Assembly (NCBI GenBank): GCA_963815295.1
Contig: CAWFFZ010000003.1
Span: 1 to 64,000, forward strand
Origin: JACDHG01 sp963815295
GTDB taxonomy: Bacteria > Actinomycetota > Actinomycetes > Propionibacteriales > Nocardioidaceae
DNA length: 64,000 bases
Direction of reading: 5' to 3'
Of the stretch, positions 1 through 8,839 are shown piece after piece. The notes beneath the pieces are model-generated. The model searched no databases. It had not been told where the DNA came from and saw nothing but the letters and a program-made list of their open reading frames with translations. The translations under genes were made by a program, and so were the position numbers. Within the stretch, counting starts at the first letter, position 1; every line of letters begins with the position of its first letter.

Positions 1-32
1 CCGACGGGATACAGCTCATGCGGCAGTAAGGG

Positions 33-974
33 TCAGGGGATAGCGCGGTGGAGGCGATAGAACGTCGGTCGCCACCCGAACGCAAGGAATGCCCTCGACG
101 AGTCCAGGTTGGTGGCGCGCCAATCACAGATCACGTGTTCGTGGCCGGCCTCGCGTGCCCAACGCAGCAGGTCGGACGTGATCGATCGGCCGACGCCGAG
201 CCCGCGTGCACCCGCCCCGACGACGACGATGCCGATAGTGGCCGACCCGGCTGGCGCACGTAGGTCCTGGCGGGGGTCTGCGGTGACCTCGCCGTACCCG
301 AGATGGTCACCGTCGCGCTCCGCCACAACGGCATACACACCGTCGTGGTTGAGGAACTCGCGCTGTCCTTCGACGGCTGCGTCGTACGACGTCGGCGCCC
401 GTCTGCTAAACACCGGGCTTGACTGGAGGTGGTCGTCGAGGTCGAGCTCTGCCTGGCCGGCGATCGATGCCTCGTCGGAGCCGATCCGGCGGATCGTCAG
501 AGTGGGGCCGCGGGGAGCGGCGAGTGGCCGACTGTGCCGCAGTGCCCAGGTGTGCTGGACACCGAAGCTGGAGACAAACCATGGCCACAGCAGCTCCTCG
601 ACAGCCGGCACGTGGACCACATGTTGGCGAAGGCCGGCGTCCTCCCAATGACGAGCGGCGTGGGCGTAGAGGCTGCGGCTCGTCTCGGGATCGGAGGCGG
701 CATGCCCGTCGAGGTCGACCCAGGCGTGGCCGGTGAACCCGCCATCGGTCACGGGCGAGTAGACGAGGTACCCGATGACCTCGCCGTCCCGCCGCGCAAC
801 CCAGCCAGGTCGGTCTGCCTGCGCTTGCAGAAGTTCACCGGCGCGAGTCTCGCTGAGCTCGGGCAGGACGGGGTCGGTGCTCCGGTGGCGCCGGTGCCGC
901 TCGGCGAGCAGGCGTGCGCCGGCCCCGACGTGGTCGACAGACCAGTCGTCGAACCGCAGCGATTGCGTGGACAT
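33..974 (-). CDS. Tandem-domain GNAT N-acetyltransferase
   Basis: A protein of about 313 residues with two GNAT-type halves. The C-terminal half carries a recognisable acetyl-CoA pyrophosphate loop (GARGLGVGRS, about residue 255) and a following helix. The N-terminal half is a degenerate copy, as in mycothiol-synthase-like double-GNAT proteins. The substrate cannot be told from sequence. I place the start at the ATG at 974 rather than the upstream TTG at 983, because a TACCGT -10 hexamer on the minus strand (987-982) ends 7 nt before this ATG, so the mRNA is probably leaderless. It is transcribed away from the amidase gene behind it and is the first complete gene of the window. Confidence 0.8.
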   Translation of the reverse strand: MSTQSLRFDDWSVDHVGAGARLLAERHRRHRSTDPVLPELSETRAGELLQAQADRPGWVARRDGEVIGYLVYSPVTDGGFTGHAWVDLDGHAASDPETSRSLYAHAARHWEDAGLRQHVVHVPAVEELLWPWFVSSFGVQHTWALRHSRPLAAPRGPTLTIRRIGSDEASIAGQAELDLDDHLQSSPVFSRRAPTSYDAAVEGQREFLNHDGVYAVVAERDGDHLGYGEVTADPRQDLRAPAGSATIGIVVVGAGARGLGVGRSITSDLLRWAREAGHEHVICDWRATNLDSSRAFLAFGWRPTFYRLHRAIP

Positions 975-1028
975 GGCGAGCACGGTAGCGCTGGTGGGTG
1001 ATGTCCGGCTCCCGATTTTCGGCGGGCG

Positions 1029-1895
1029 TCAGCGGTGCAGAAGGAAATCCGTGATGCCGAAGCGGAGGCCACGGGCGTACACGTGCGACCGATACGACGG
1101 CGACATGGTGTGCCGGGCGTCGCGCTGGTTGCGCATGTTGGCGAGCTCGACCATGACGATCGGGCGGTTGCTCCAGTTGAGGGTGCCGAGGTCGGCGCGG
1201 ACGGAAAGACCGCCGCCCCTGGTCGACGGCACGGCGCCGGCGCGGATGAGCCCGCGTTGGACGTGCAGCCCGTATCGGTGCGAGGCACGGGTGGAATCTT
1301 CGCTGCTGCCGCGTTGGTGGGCGGGCGTGATCACGAAGAAGCCGCGAACGCTTGAGTCGGCGCCGTCGGCATGGATCGACACGACAGCGTCAGCGTTGAC
1401 GCGGTTGCCTGCGCGTCCACGGGTGTCGATGCACGGACCCCAGTCGTCATACGAGTTTGTGGTGCGAGTCAGGTGGACGGTGGCGCCGCGAGTGGTCAGC
1501 TGGCGTTTGAGCGCGAGCGACGTACGCCACGCGAACGTCGCCTCCGGGAACCCGCTGTTCGTCGACGTGCCGCTCGTGTTGCAGGCCTTGTCGAACCCGC
1601 CGGCGTTGACGGAGCGGGTGGTCTGGACAGCGTGACTGGAGTTGCCGAGCTGGTGGCCGGGGTCGATCACGATGACCATGCCGCGCAGTTGGTCTCCGTC
1701 GCCAGAGGTCCGCTGACTCGCGGAATCCGCATGCGAAGCCGGCCGCGCTAGGCGCAGGTCGATCTGCCGGTATGACCTCAGGGCTGACGTGAAGACCGAG
1801 GTCTGGTCGTCTGAGCGCACCTGTGCGCCACCGGCGGACGGCACAGCAACGACCACTGCGCACGCGGCGACCAGTGCAAGACGGGAGGGATGCAT
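1029..1895 (-). CDS. Secreted N-acetylmuramoyl-L-alanine amidase (Amidase_3)
   Basis: Zinc-dependent amidase that cleaves the bond between MurNAc and the stem peptide; acts outside the membrane. The N-terminus is a signal peptide (MHPSRLALVAACAVVV, then an alanine/glycine-rich cleavage region). Zinc ligands are visible as His in IDPGHQLGN, Glu in FPEATFAW and His in SIHADGAD, with the catalytic Glu in VELANMRN. The domain fills the rest of the roughly 288-residue protein and no separate wall-binding domain is seen. The ATG at 1895 is preferred over 1913 because it begins the signal peptide and lies 7 nt after a TACCCT -10 element (minus strand 1908-1903), suggesting a leaderless transcript. 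Confidence 0.88.
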   Translation of the reverse strand: MHPSRLALVAACAVVVAVPSAGGAQVRSDDQTSVFTSALRSYRQIDLRLARPASHADSASQRTSGDGDQLRGMVIVIDPGHQLGNSSHAVQTTRSVNAGGFDKACNTSGTSTNSGFPEATFAWRTSLALKRQLTTRGATVHLTRTTNSYDDWGPCIDTRGRAGNRVNADAVVSIHADGADSSVRGFFVITPAHQRGSSEDSTRASHRYGLHVQRGLIRAGAVPSTRGGGLSVRADLGTLNWSNRPIVMVELANMRNQRDARHTMSPSYRSHVYARGLRFGITDFLLHR

Positions 1896-1958
1896 CGCTT
1901 TCAGGGTAACCAAAGGCGCTCTGGCCGTCAGTGGACTGAATTCGCTGCCGCCCGCAGC

Positions 1959-2696
1959 TCAGCGGAGGTTGGAGCGCACGGCCGGCAGCGAGCCTCGGTC
2001 TGCCGACAACCAGCAGTCCGCCGTCCGCTCACCGGTGGCCCAAGCAGCGGCGTTCTCGGGGTAGAACGCCGACACGCTGTGACCTTCCTTCAGGTGGCCC
2101 GCCGCATCGGCCGAAGCGTTGCAGGCGTTGGTGGCGCGGGCGGCGACGTTGCCGGGGAACTTCTCATCGAGAGTTCCAACGGCGGGGGCGACGATCAGCT
2201 CCTGGGCGACATGGGGCTCGTCACACGGCACGTAGACCTGGTCGGCCTGTGGGTCGAACGGTGCGCCCAGACAAGCCTGGAGGTGTGCGGCTGCGCCCTT
2301 GCGTAGTACGCCTTTGAGCGACCTCGTGAGCGTTTGGTAGCCGGACTTCGCCAGAGTGGAGTTACGCAGCAGCACGTCACACCGGTAGTAGGAGTCGTCC
2401 TGCGCGACCCACAGTCGCACGTCGAGCCGGGTGTTGAAGTCCTGGCCCAGGAAGTTCGCCTGCGCACGCCGACATGGCTCGAGAGTCTCGGCGTTGCCGG
2501 TGGGTGGGCCATCGCTGACGTAGACCGCTTGCGCGAGATGCCCCTTCGTGCAACTGATCACTTGGTCTGAGCCGGGCGCGAGGCAGTCACCGACAGCGAC
2601 CTTTGCGGCGGGTTGGAGCGACTCGTCGGCAGTGGACGAGCATCCCGTAAGACTCAACAATGTGGTCGCGAGCAGGAGGCCCTGCCACTTGACCAT
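1959..2696 (-). CDS. Lipoprotein with Septum_form-like repeats
   Basis: A 245-residue lipoprotein: the signal peptide ends in lipobox LTGC (Cys 19). The mature part has two copies of a cysteine-containing module (VGDCLAPGS...CTKGHLAQ and LGAPFDPQ...VPCDEPHVAQ), typical of the actinobacterial septum-formation/DUF4190-associated family. The paired HxAQ motifs and conserved cysteines suggest an extracytoplasmic disulfide fold. A good ribosome binding site (GAGGAG) lies just upstream of the ATG at 2696. The precise function is unknown; a role in envelope or septum biology is inferred from the family only. Confidence 0.7.
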   Translation of the reverse strand: MVKWQGLLLATTLLSLTGCSSTADESLQPAAKVAVGDCLAPGSDQVISCTKGHLAQAVYVSDGPPTGNAETLEPCRRAQANFLGQDFNTRLDVRLWVAQDDSYYRCDVLLRNSTLAKSGYQTLTRSLKGVLRKGAAAHLQACLGAPFDPQADQVYVPCDEPHVAQELIVAPAVGTLDEKFPGNVAARATNACNASADAAGHLKEGHSVSAFYPENAAAWATGERTADCWLSADRGSLPAVRSNLR

Positions 2697-2782
2697 CGCG
2701 GCTCCTCTGCGTGGTGCGTGGGCGGACTTGTCAGTCTAGTTTGTCGGCCCTCGACTACGGTGATGAACGCGTCCGGCTTGGG

Positions 2783-3490
2783 TCAGGAGTATCGCGACAA
2801 GAGCCAGGGGAGCGTCGCTAGCGCCAGGCCGATGGCCACGATCAGCCAATCGCCCCACCGCCACGGAGCGGGTTCGGCCCAGGTGCGGTCGGTGGCTGTC
2901 GCGAACCCGCGCGCATCCATCGCCACTGCCATCGACCCAGTACGTCGCAACGACACGACGAGTAACGAGAACGCGCTGCCAGCCGACTCGCGCAGCCGCT
3001 TGACGGGTCCGCCCCCGGAGCCGAGGCCGCGCGAGCGTCGCGCGCGCTGGATGATCCGCCACTCCTCCCCGAACGCGTCGAGCCGCTGCAGCACTGACGT
3101 ACACGCGACCACGCCCCGCGCCGGCAGGTGCAAGCGCTGGGCCAGATGGTCGCCGAGCTCACTCGGTCTGATCAGCCCCAGGAGCAGGGCTCCCGGGATG
3201 ACGAGGTACAGGATCCGGCAGGCGGCGGTGGCGGCTTCGGTCAGGTCGCGGCCGGCATACAGATATGTCGTGACGGCGATCCCGGCCGCGGCCACCAGCC
3301 CGAAGGCCATCCGCAGCATTGTCGCGCGGATATCGCGGACGAGCCATCCGAGTGCGGCCACTTCGAAAAGCAAGGCAATCGAGCCGACCGACGCCGTCTC
3401 GATTGCCAACGCGCCCGCCACCGGCAACAGGCTCGCCGCGAGCAGAGACAGCGGCCCGCGCGGCACCCACTGAGTGACAGCGCCCGTCAT
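2783..3490 (-). CDS. ykoC: ECF transporter T component, YkoC-like
   Basis: A 235-residue EcfT/CbiQ-family membrane protein that couples ATP hydrolysis by the EcfA ATPases to the substrate-binding S component. Several hydrophobic segments occupy the N-terminal half. The cytoplasmic part contains the two short Ala-Arg-Gly/Ala-Arg-Arg type coupling motifs (RARRSRG near residue 150, DARGFATA near 193). Its ATG overlaps the stop of the ATPase gene (ATGA, 3490-3487), so translation is coupled. It is the last gene of a three-gene operon (S, AA, T) under a TPP riboswitch, so the cargo is predicted to be thiamine or its pyrimidine precursor HMP. Confidence 0.88.
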   Translation of the reverse strand: MTGAVTQWVPRGPLSLLAASLLPVAGALAIETASVGSIALLFEVAALGWLVRDIRATMLRMAFGLVAAAGIAVTTYLYAGRDLTEAATAACRILYLVIPGALLLGLIRPSELGDHLAQRLHLPARGVVACTSVLQRLDAFGEEWRIIQRARRSRGLGSGGGPVKRLRESAGSAFSLLVVSLRRTGSMAVAMDARGFATATDRTWAEPAPWRWGDWLIVAIGLALATLPWLLSRYS

Positions 3491-4983
3491 CGTGCCCGAC
3501 CTCCTTCCAGCACGATCTCGTCGTCGGCAACGGCCGTCACGGCCCGGCGGTCATGCGTGCTGACCGCGACGCCGGCCCCAGCACCTCGAGCGGCTGTTAC
3601 AGCACCGACCACCGCAGCCCAGGTTGCGCGGTCCTGACCGACCGTCGGCTCATCGAGCAGTACGGCGAAGGGGCCATGAGCGAGCGCCGCCGCCACCATC
3701 AGCCGCCGTTGCTCGCCACCCGACAGGTGGTAGGGACTCGAGGTCGTTAGCTGTGAAAGCCCGAACAGCTCAAGCAACCCTTCGGCTCGGGCGCGCAAGC
3801 GTGCTGTGTCACGACCCGTCGCCCTACCCGCCGCCACCACCTCATCAGCGACCGTCTTGGTCACGACCCCGTGCTCAGGCACCTGCGGCACCCACGACAG
3901 GCGGGCCACCAGATCTGCACCCGACCAGCGCCAGGGCTCGGCGCCTTTGCGCGTGGCGAGCGCCGGGTGGGCAACGACCCGACCCGACGTCGGTCTGACC
4001 AGCCCAGCCAAGGTCGCCACCAAAGTCGACTTGCCCGCACCACTCGGCCCGGTGACCGCGAGAGTTCGACGTGCCGCCAGGCTGGCATCGACACCGTCGA
4101 CAGCCAGCGTTGGCGGCGTGCGCTGCCCACCCAACCGGGCGCTCAGCTCAACCCGGACCTTCTCGGCGGCGACGAGTTGCTCAGGTCCCGCGGACCACGG
4201 GGCCACGAGGTCCGGGTTCACGGCGACCGGCTCGGGGTCGGGCAAGCCCGGCACCCAAACTCCCTGCGCGGCCAGGGATTGCCCATCGGCAGCCAGGACC
4301 TCATGCACCGGGCCGTCGCCCACGACGCGACCCGAGGCGTCGAGGACCACGAGCCGGTCCACGAAGTCCAGCCACGGCTCGAGGTGGTGCTCGACGACGA
4401 CAGTCGTGCAGCCGAGCCTTTCGACCTCACGTCGGATCGCCGCCCGCACGGCCGCTGCGGCGGCATCGTCGAGCATCGAAGTTGGCTCGTCGAGCAGGAG
4501 CACCGGGTTGTCGAGGACGAGGTTGCCGGCCAGGGCGAGCCGCTGTGCCTCCCCGCCCGACAGTGCCCGCGTGAGGTGGTCGACGTCGTACGGGAAACTG
4601 CTGGCCTCGAGTGCCGCCGCCACCTTTGGCCAGATAGCCTCGCGCGGGACCCGCAGGTTCTCGAGCCCGAATGCCACATCGCGGCCGACCGTCTCGGCGA
4701 CGAGGGCAGCGTGCGGATCCTGTAGCAGCAGCCCGGCGCGCGGCGGCGCTGAGCGTACGTCGACGCCGCCGACGAGCACCCGTCCCGCCTGGTCGCCGTG
4801 GCTCGCGGTCAGGAGCAGGCCGGCAATGGCGCGGAGCAGGGTCGACTTGCCGGAGCCGCTGGGTCCCGCGAGCAGGACGCGTTGACCGGCGGGGATGTCG
4901 AGGTCCAGCGCGTCGAAGACCGGCGTACGACGTCCGAGCGGTCGCCAGCCGAGCCCGGCGACTGAGACCTCGGCGCCGGCCAC
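3487..4983 (-). CDS. ykoD: Fused double ECF ATPase, YkoD-like
   Basis: Energising subunit of the ECF transporter: two ABC ATPase domains fused in one chain. Domain 1 has Walker A GPSGSGKST, signature LSGGEAQRL and Walker B VLLLDEPTS; domain 2 has GPSGAGKST, LSGGEQRRL and AVLLDEPTV. Fusion of the two EcfA subunits is the rule for YkoD. I choose GTG at 4983 because it starts 5 nt past the end of the S-component stop codon; the alternative ATG at 5046 would overlap that gene by 59 nt and add a non-conserved stretch. No clear Shine-Dalgarno is seen, so it probably relies on coupling to the gene before it. Confidence 0.88.
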   Translation of the reverse strand: MAGAEVSVAGLGWRPLGRRTPVFDALDLDIPAGQRVLLAGPSGSGKSTLLRAIAGLLLTASHGDQAGRVLVGGVDVRSAPPRAGLLLQDPHAALVAETVGRDVAFGLENLRVPREAIWPKVAAALEASSFPYDVDHLTRALSGGEAQRLALAGNLVLDNPVLLLDEPTSMLDDAAAAAVRAAIRREVERLGCTTVVVEHHLEPWLDFVDRLVVLDASGRVVGDGPVHEVLAADGQSLAAQGVWVPGLPDPEPVAVNPDLVAPWSAGPEQLVAAEKVRVELSARLGGQRTPPTLAVDGVDASLAARRTLAVTGPSGAGKSTLVATLAGLVRPTSGRVVAHPALATRKGAEPWRWSGADLVARLSWVPQVPEHGVVTKTVADEVVAAGRATGRDTARLRARAEGLLELFGLSQLTTSSPYHLSGGEQRRLMVAAALAHGPFAVLLDEPTVGQDRATWAAVVGAVTAARGAGAGVAVSTHDRRAVTAVADDEIVLEGGRAR

Positions 4984-4987
4984 CCGA

Positions 4988-5611
4988 CTACTCGGTGCGA
5001 TGCTCGGCTGCTTCGCGACCCGCCGGCAGCGCGTCGATCGCCCCACTCGCGGCCAGGGCTCGGGTCAGCAGCCACCCACCGACGCCGGCCACGAGCGCTC
5101 CGGAAAGGGCAAAGCAGCCGTAGTAGGTGAGCTTCCACGTCGTCGACAGGCCGACTCCCCAGTAGGCATCCCACTCGTAGAGCATCTCGAAGGAGGCTGC
5201 GAAGACGCCACCGAGCATCGCGACCCAGACGGTGAAGTTGCGGAAGAAGAAGAGAGCGAGCGCGAGCTCCACGCCAAGGCCTTGGAGCAGTCCCGACAGC
5301 AGCACGGTGGCGCCCCACTGGGTGCCGACGATGCCCGAGACTGCGGCGGCGAGAGTCTCGGCCGTGACTGCGGCACCCGGGCGGCGGACGACCAGACCGG
5401 CGACAACGCCGGCGATCAGCCATGGCCCGCCGAGGAGGCCCTTAGCTGCGCCGAGTGCGGGGGCGGCGGCGTCGATCGCCGTGTAGCTGGAACTCCAACC
5501 CCAGTAGGCGACACCGAAGACGACGCCGATCACGGCCGTCGTCATCAAGTCGATGGTCCGCCACGAGCTCGGTGGTGCCGATACGTGGCGGTTGGTGGTT
5601 TCTGTGGTCAT
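4988..5611 (-). CDS. ykoE: ECF transporter S component, YkoE family (HMP/thiamine)
   Basis: Substrate-specific membrane subunit, 207 residues with about five to six hydrophobic helices. The sequence (for example GVAYWGWSS near the N-terminus, FEMLYEWDAYWG in the second half) matches the YkoE family, and the gene lies directly behind a TPP riboswitch and in front of fused EcfA and EcfT genes, the ykoEDC order. The expected cargo is thiamine or hydroxymethylpyrimidine, taken up when cellular TPP is low. A strong Shine-Dalgarno GGGAGG (5625-5620) precedes the ATG at 5611 with 8 nt spacing and sits inside a hairpin, which is the likely regulatory switch. Confidence 0.9.
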   Translation of the reverse strand: MTTETTNRHVSAPPSSWRTIDLMTTAVIGVVFGVAYWGWSSSYTAIDAAAPALGAAKGLLGGPWLIAGVVAGLVVRRPGAAVTAETLAAAVSGIVGTQWGATVLLSGLLQGLGVELALALFFFRNFTVWVAMLGGVFAASFEMLYEWDAYWGVGLSTTWKLTYYGCFALSGALVAGVGGWLLTRALAASGAIDALPAGREAAEHRTE

Positions 5612-5619
5612 TATGAGGA

Positions 5620-5637
5620 CCTCCCAGGTGCGGGAGG
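5620..5637 (-). promoter_or_regulatory. Shine-Dalgarno-sequestering hairpin
   Basis: On the minus strand CCTCCC-GCACCT-GGGAGG forms a perfect 6-bp stem whose 3' arm is the ykoE Shine-Dalgarno sequence. A second hairpin lies between it and the aptamer (GGGCCGG-N5-CCGGCCC, 5644-5662). There is no U tract after either, so control of translation start is more likely than transcription termination. This is the probable expression platform of the TPP riboswitch. Confidence 0.7.
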
Positions 5638-5671
5638 GGGAGAGGGCCGGTCTGTCCGGCCCACTCGAGGC

Positions 5672-5757
5672 TCGACTCCCTTCGCCGGTACTAGCCGGAT
5701 CAGGTTCGAGGGTCTGCGGATCTGCCGCACTCTCAGCGCTGTTTGCGCTCCCCTGTC
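5672..5757 (-). ncRNA. TPP riboswitch (THI element)
   Basis: Reading the minus strand, the conserved THI-box blocks appear in order: GGGGAGCGC, CTGAGAGTGCGG, then the complementary CCGCAGACCCT, GAACCTGATCCGG, CTAGTACCGGCGAAGGGA. These are the pyrimidine-sensing and pyrophosphate-sensing arms of the TPP aptamer. The aptamer is followed by two hairpins and the ykoE start. A candidate -10 element TAGGCT lies just upstream (5773-5768), giving a leader of about 150 nt. TPP binding should lower expression of the transporter. Confidence 0.95.
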
Positions 5758-5767
5758 GTTCACCTGC

Positions 5768-5773
5768 AGCCTA
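5768..5773 (-). promoter_or_regulatory. Candidate -10 element of the ykoEDC leader
   Basis: TAGGCT on the minus strand, about 10 nt upstream of the first conserved riboswitch block. No convincing -35 is seen at 17-18 bp. The rest of the 317-base gap 5612-5928 holds the riboswitch and hairpins, and on the plus strand a possible -10 TACGAT (5862-5867) for the PAP2 gene. Confidence 0.4.
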
Positions 5774-5928
5774 ACCCGGTGGGCCGTAGCGACGCGACTA
5801 CGGCCTCTCCACGCACGCCGGCGGTCGCTCCGCACGACCTCGTCGGCATCTCGGCGGGGTTTACGATAGGTCACGTCCGCGGTGTCTCGCGGGCGCTCCA
5901 CGCCAGGACCGGGGACGGGGTGCTGCTG

Positions 5929-7164
5929 ATGACGCGTCGGGCCTATGGCTTCGCCGCCGGGCTCGCGCTGGCGTTCGGCCTGTTGGCGTGGGCAGCGTCG
6001 TACCGAGTCGACCTCCCGCTGCGTGATCCGGACGGCCTCGCCGGGCCGTCGTACATCCGGCTCCCCCTCATCGTGCTGCTGTTCTACCTGGCCGATGTCG
6101 TGCCGCGGGTGTTCATCAACAACCGCGGTTTCAAGAACTTCGGCAGCTCGTTCAAGAAGTACTCCAAGCAACGCTGGACCCGCAGCCGGGTCACGCTCGT
6201 GCTGGTCGGCCTGTCGAGCTTCTACGTCGTCTACGTCGCCTACCGCAACTTGAAGAGCTTCCTTCCGTTCATCCGCGACACGCGCTACGACCCGCTGCTC
6301 GAGGACCTCGACAAGGCCCTGATGTTTGGCCACTACCCGGCGACGGTCCTGCACGAACTGCTCGGGATGGGCATCAGTGCCCACGTGCTGTCATTCGTCT
6401 ACACCGGCTTCTTGATGTTTGTCCCGGTGAGCCTCGGTGCGGCCCTCGTGTGGTCCAAGAACGTGTCGACGGGGTTCTGGTACGTGACGGCACTGTGCCT
6501 CAACTGGGTGCTCGGAGTTGCCAGCTACTACTGGCTGCCATCGCTTGGTCCCGCGTTCGCGAAGCCGTCACTCTTCAACGAGCTGCCAGATACTGGGGTG
6601 ACCGCGCTTCAGGATGCGCTGAGTGCTGGGCGCAGCAGGGTGCTGGACGACCCGTTCGGCACTCAGACGGTGCAGAGCGTGGCGGCGTTCGCGTCACTGC
6701 ATGTCTCGATCATCTTCACTGCGGCGCTGATCTGCCACTACGTGATCCCCAACAAGTGGGTGCGCTGGACGATGTGGGTCTACTTCGTGCTCACGTCGAT
6801 CGCGACCATCTACTTCGGCTGGCACTACCTGCTCGACGACGTCGCCGGCCTTGCCATCGGTTGGATCGCGGTATGGATCGGTGCCAAGGCCACCGGACAT
6901 CCGATGCGGGTGCAACGCCATGTCGCGCTCGAGGACGACGGCGTCATCGGCGTCTTCCCCCCAGGATCCTCAGGCCGCAATGACCGCGAGGTCGACCCGG
7001 CGCTCGTCGGCACGGGTTCTGGTTCCGAGGCGAAGACGTTGCGCCGGAGGCGGGAGGCGGAGGGCAAGGAGCCCGACCGTCGTACGACGCCGGACGTCGA
7101 GCAGCCGGACAGCACGCATCACCGCGACACTGCTAGCCCCGGCAGCGACAATCCGCCGACATGA
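5929..7164 (+). CDS. PAP2-family inositol-phosphorylceramide-synthase-like membrane phosphatase/transferase
   Basis: An integral membrane protein of about 411 residues with at least six hydrophobic helices and a charged, Glu/Arg-rich cytoplasmic tail of about 80 residues. The PAP2/AUR1-type active-site pieces are visible: FASLHVSI (SxHxS variant) near residue 255 and the following histidine motif GWHYLLDDVAG near 305. In actinobacteria this family includes phosphatidylinositol- or phospholipid-modifying phosphotransferases; the substrate is not evident here. I start at ATG 5929, at the beginning of the first hydrophobic helix; upstream codons overlap the divergent riboswitch. The stop overlaps the start of the next gene (ATGA). 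Confidence 0.75.
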   Translation: MTRRAYGFAAGLALAFGLLAWAASYRVDLPLRDPDGLAGPSYIRLPLIVLLFYLADVVPRVFINNRGFKNFGSSFKKYSKQRWTRSRVTLVLVGLSSFYVVYVAYRNLKSFLPFIRDTRYDPLLEDLDKALMFGHYPATVLHELLGMGISAHVLSFVYTGFLMFVPVSLGAALVWSKNVSTGFWYVTALCLNWVLGVASYYWLPSLGPAFAKPSLFNELPDTGVTALQDALSAGRSRVLDDPFGTQTVQSVAAFASLHVSIIFTAALICHYVIPNKWVRWTMWVYFVLTSIATIYFGWHYLLDDVAGLAIGWIAVWIGAKATGHPMRVQRHVALEDDGVIGVFPPGSSGRNDREVDPALVGTGSGSEAKTLRRRREAEGKEPDRRTTPDVEQPDSTHHRDTASPGSDNPPT

Positions 7165-7931
7165 CGCGGCCAGACGAGCTCGTCCATCTCGAGGTCGCCG
7201 ACCGGGTCGGCACCATCACGCTCGATTCGCCGGACAATCGCAACGCTCTCTCACGACGGCTGGTCACCCAGCTGGCGGCACACCTGGAGAAGGCCGAGGC
7301 GTCCGACGACGTACGTGTCGTCGTCATCACCCACACCGGCGGGACGTTTTGCTCGGGCGCAGATATCGCCGAGGCTTTGGAGTTCGGCATGGAGGGGGGC
7401 ACGCGAGGCCTGCTCCGGCTACTCCGCCTCGTTGTGGCCTTGGATACTCCGGTGGTTGCTGTTGTCGGTGGACATGCGCGAGCCGGTGGTGTCGGCCTCG
7501 TGGGAGCCTGCGATCTCGCCATCGTCAGCGAGGAGTCGACTTTCGCGTTCAGTGAGTCGCTCCTGGGTCTGGCGCCGGCGATCATTTCGCTCACGACGAT
7601 GAGCCGGCTGGGCGACAGGGACGCGGCGCGCAAGTACCTGACCGGTGCGACGTTCGGCGGCGCAGAGGCAGCCCGCGCGGGTCTCGTCACCGAAGCCGTG
7701 CCTGCGGCCGTGCTCGACGAAGCTGTTGCCACGCTTCTCACGGAACTGCGACGAGCCTCTCCGCAAGGTCTGCGCGAGACCAAACGGCTGCTCAACCAGC
7801 CGTTGCTCGATCGCATCGACGACTCCGGCGAGGCATTGGTCGCGCTCTCGGCCGAGCTCTTCGCTTCCGACGAGGCACGTGAAGGGATGACCGCTTTCCG
7901 CGAGCGGCGGCCTGCCCGGTGGGCCGACTGA
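7161..7931 (+). CDS. Enoyl-CoA hydratase/isomerase family protein
   Basis: A crotonase-fold protein of 256 residues, the usual length. The oxyanion-hole segments are recognisable: FCSGADIAEAL (about residue 64) and VGGHARAGGVGLVGACDLA (about 100-118), followed by the SLLGLAPAIIS helix. Glu at the first catalytic position of classical hydratases is not obvious in ARAGGVGLVG, so dehydration chemistry is not certain; isomerase, hydrolase or another crotonase activity is possible. The start ATG overlaps the stop of the PAP2 gene (ATGA), so the two are translationally coupled. Confidence 0.85.
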   Translation: MTRPDELVHLEVADRVGTITLDSPDNRNALSRRLVTQLAAHLEKAEASDDVRVVVITHTGGTFCSGADIAEALEFGMEGGTRGLLRLLRLVVALDTPVVAVVGGHARAGGVGLVGACDLAIVSEESTFAFSESLLGLAPAIISLTTMSRLGDRDAARKYLTGATFGGAEAARAGLVTEAVPAAVLDEAVATLLTELRRASPQGLRETKRLLNQPLLDRIDDSGEALVALSAELFASDEAREGMTAFRERRPARWAD

Positions 7932-8038
7932 GCGACGCCGCCGCTCCACCCGATCTGGCGCTGGCAGGGTCGGGGTGGTTGGGTGATTCGCGTGCGGATG
8001 ACGTCGAGCCGACCTTCCCTGCCGCACGAGGAGACGAC

Positions 8039-8839
8039 ATGACGACGCGTGACAAGCCCTGGCCCACCGGAACTCCTTGCTGGGTCGACTTGCTGGTGGA
8101 CGACATCCCTGCTGCACAGACGTTCTACGGCGACCTGTTCGGCTGGGAGTTCGATGAGGCCAGCGCCGGGTCGGGCGGCTACGTGATGGGCGAGATCGAC
8201 GGCCACCCGGTTGCCGGGATCGGTCCCCGCCCCGAGGCGCTCGACGTGCCAAGTGTCTGGACGACGTACCTCGCGACCGACGACGCAGACGACACCGCTC
8301 AACGGATCACCGAGCAAGGCGGCAGCCTTCTCCTGCAGCCGTTTGACGTGTTCGACATCGGACGGATGGGGGTGGCCTTCGATCCAGGGGGAGCGGCCTT
8401 CGGAATCTGGGAGGCGAAGTCCCACCTCGGTGCGGGCATCGTCAATGTCGCCGGAGCGCTCACCTGGAACGAGTGCATGACTCGCCACTACGACAGCTCG
8501 CTGGAGTTCTACCGCAAGGTTTTCGGCTTCGACTACGACGACGCGGCCGGCGGGGAGAACATCCGCTACTCGCTCGTCACCGTCGGCGGGGCAGCGGTCG
8601 CCGGGCTCGGCGAGCTGACCGACGACGTTCCCGAGGAGATCCCCGGACACTGGATGACGTTCTTCGCCGCCGACGACACAGACGCAGCCCTGGACAGAGC
8701 CGCTGACCTCGGAGCCGTCGTCCGCGTTCCTGCAAGCGACACACCGTACGGCCGGATGGCGGTCCTGGAAGGCCCCCAGGGAGAGGTCTTCTCGGTCATC
8801 ACCGTCGTCGACGTTGAAGGCCTGCCGAACGGCGACTGA
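8039..8839 (+). CDS. Two-domain VOC (glyoxalase/bleomycin-resistance fold) protein
   Basis: A protein of about 266 residues with two VOC modules: residues about 8-125 (PCWVDLLVDDIPAAQTFY...) and about 140-258 (LTWNECMTRHYDSSLEFY...). Each begins with the strand that usually holds a metal ligand and ends with a GxxxxFxxxxP-like or GEVFSVI segment. Family members are dioxygenases, glyoxalases or antibiotic-binding proteins; this subgroup resembles stand-alone actinobacterial VOC proteins of unknown substrate. The ATG at 8039 is chosen because GAGGAG lies a few nucleotides upstream; the longer open frame from 7919 lacks homology-like content. Confidence 0.82.
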   Translation: MTTRDKPWPTGTPCWVDLLVDDIPAAQTFYGDLFGWEFDEASAGSGGYVMGEIDGHPVAGIGPRPEALDVPSVWTTYLATDDADDTAQRITEQGGSLLLQPFDVFDIGRMGVAFDPGGAAFGIWEAKSHLGAGIVNVAGALTWNECMTRHYDSSLEFYRKVFGFDYDDAAGGENIRYSLVTVGGAAVAGLGELTDDVPEEIPGHWMTFFAADDTDAALDRAADLGAVVRVPASDTPYGRMAVLEGPQGEVFSVITVVDVEGLPNGD

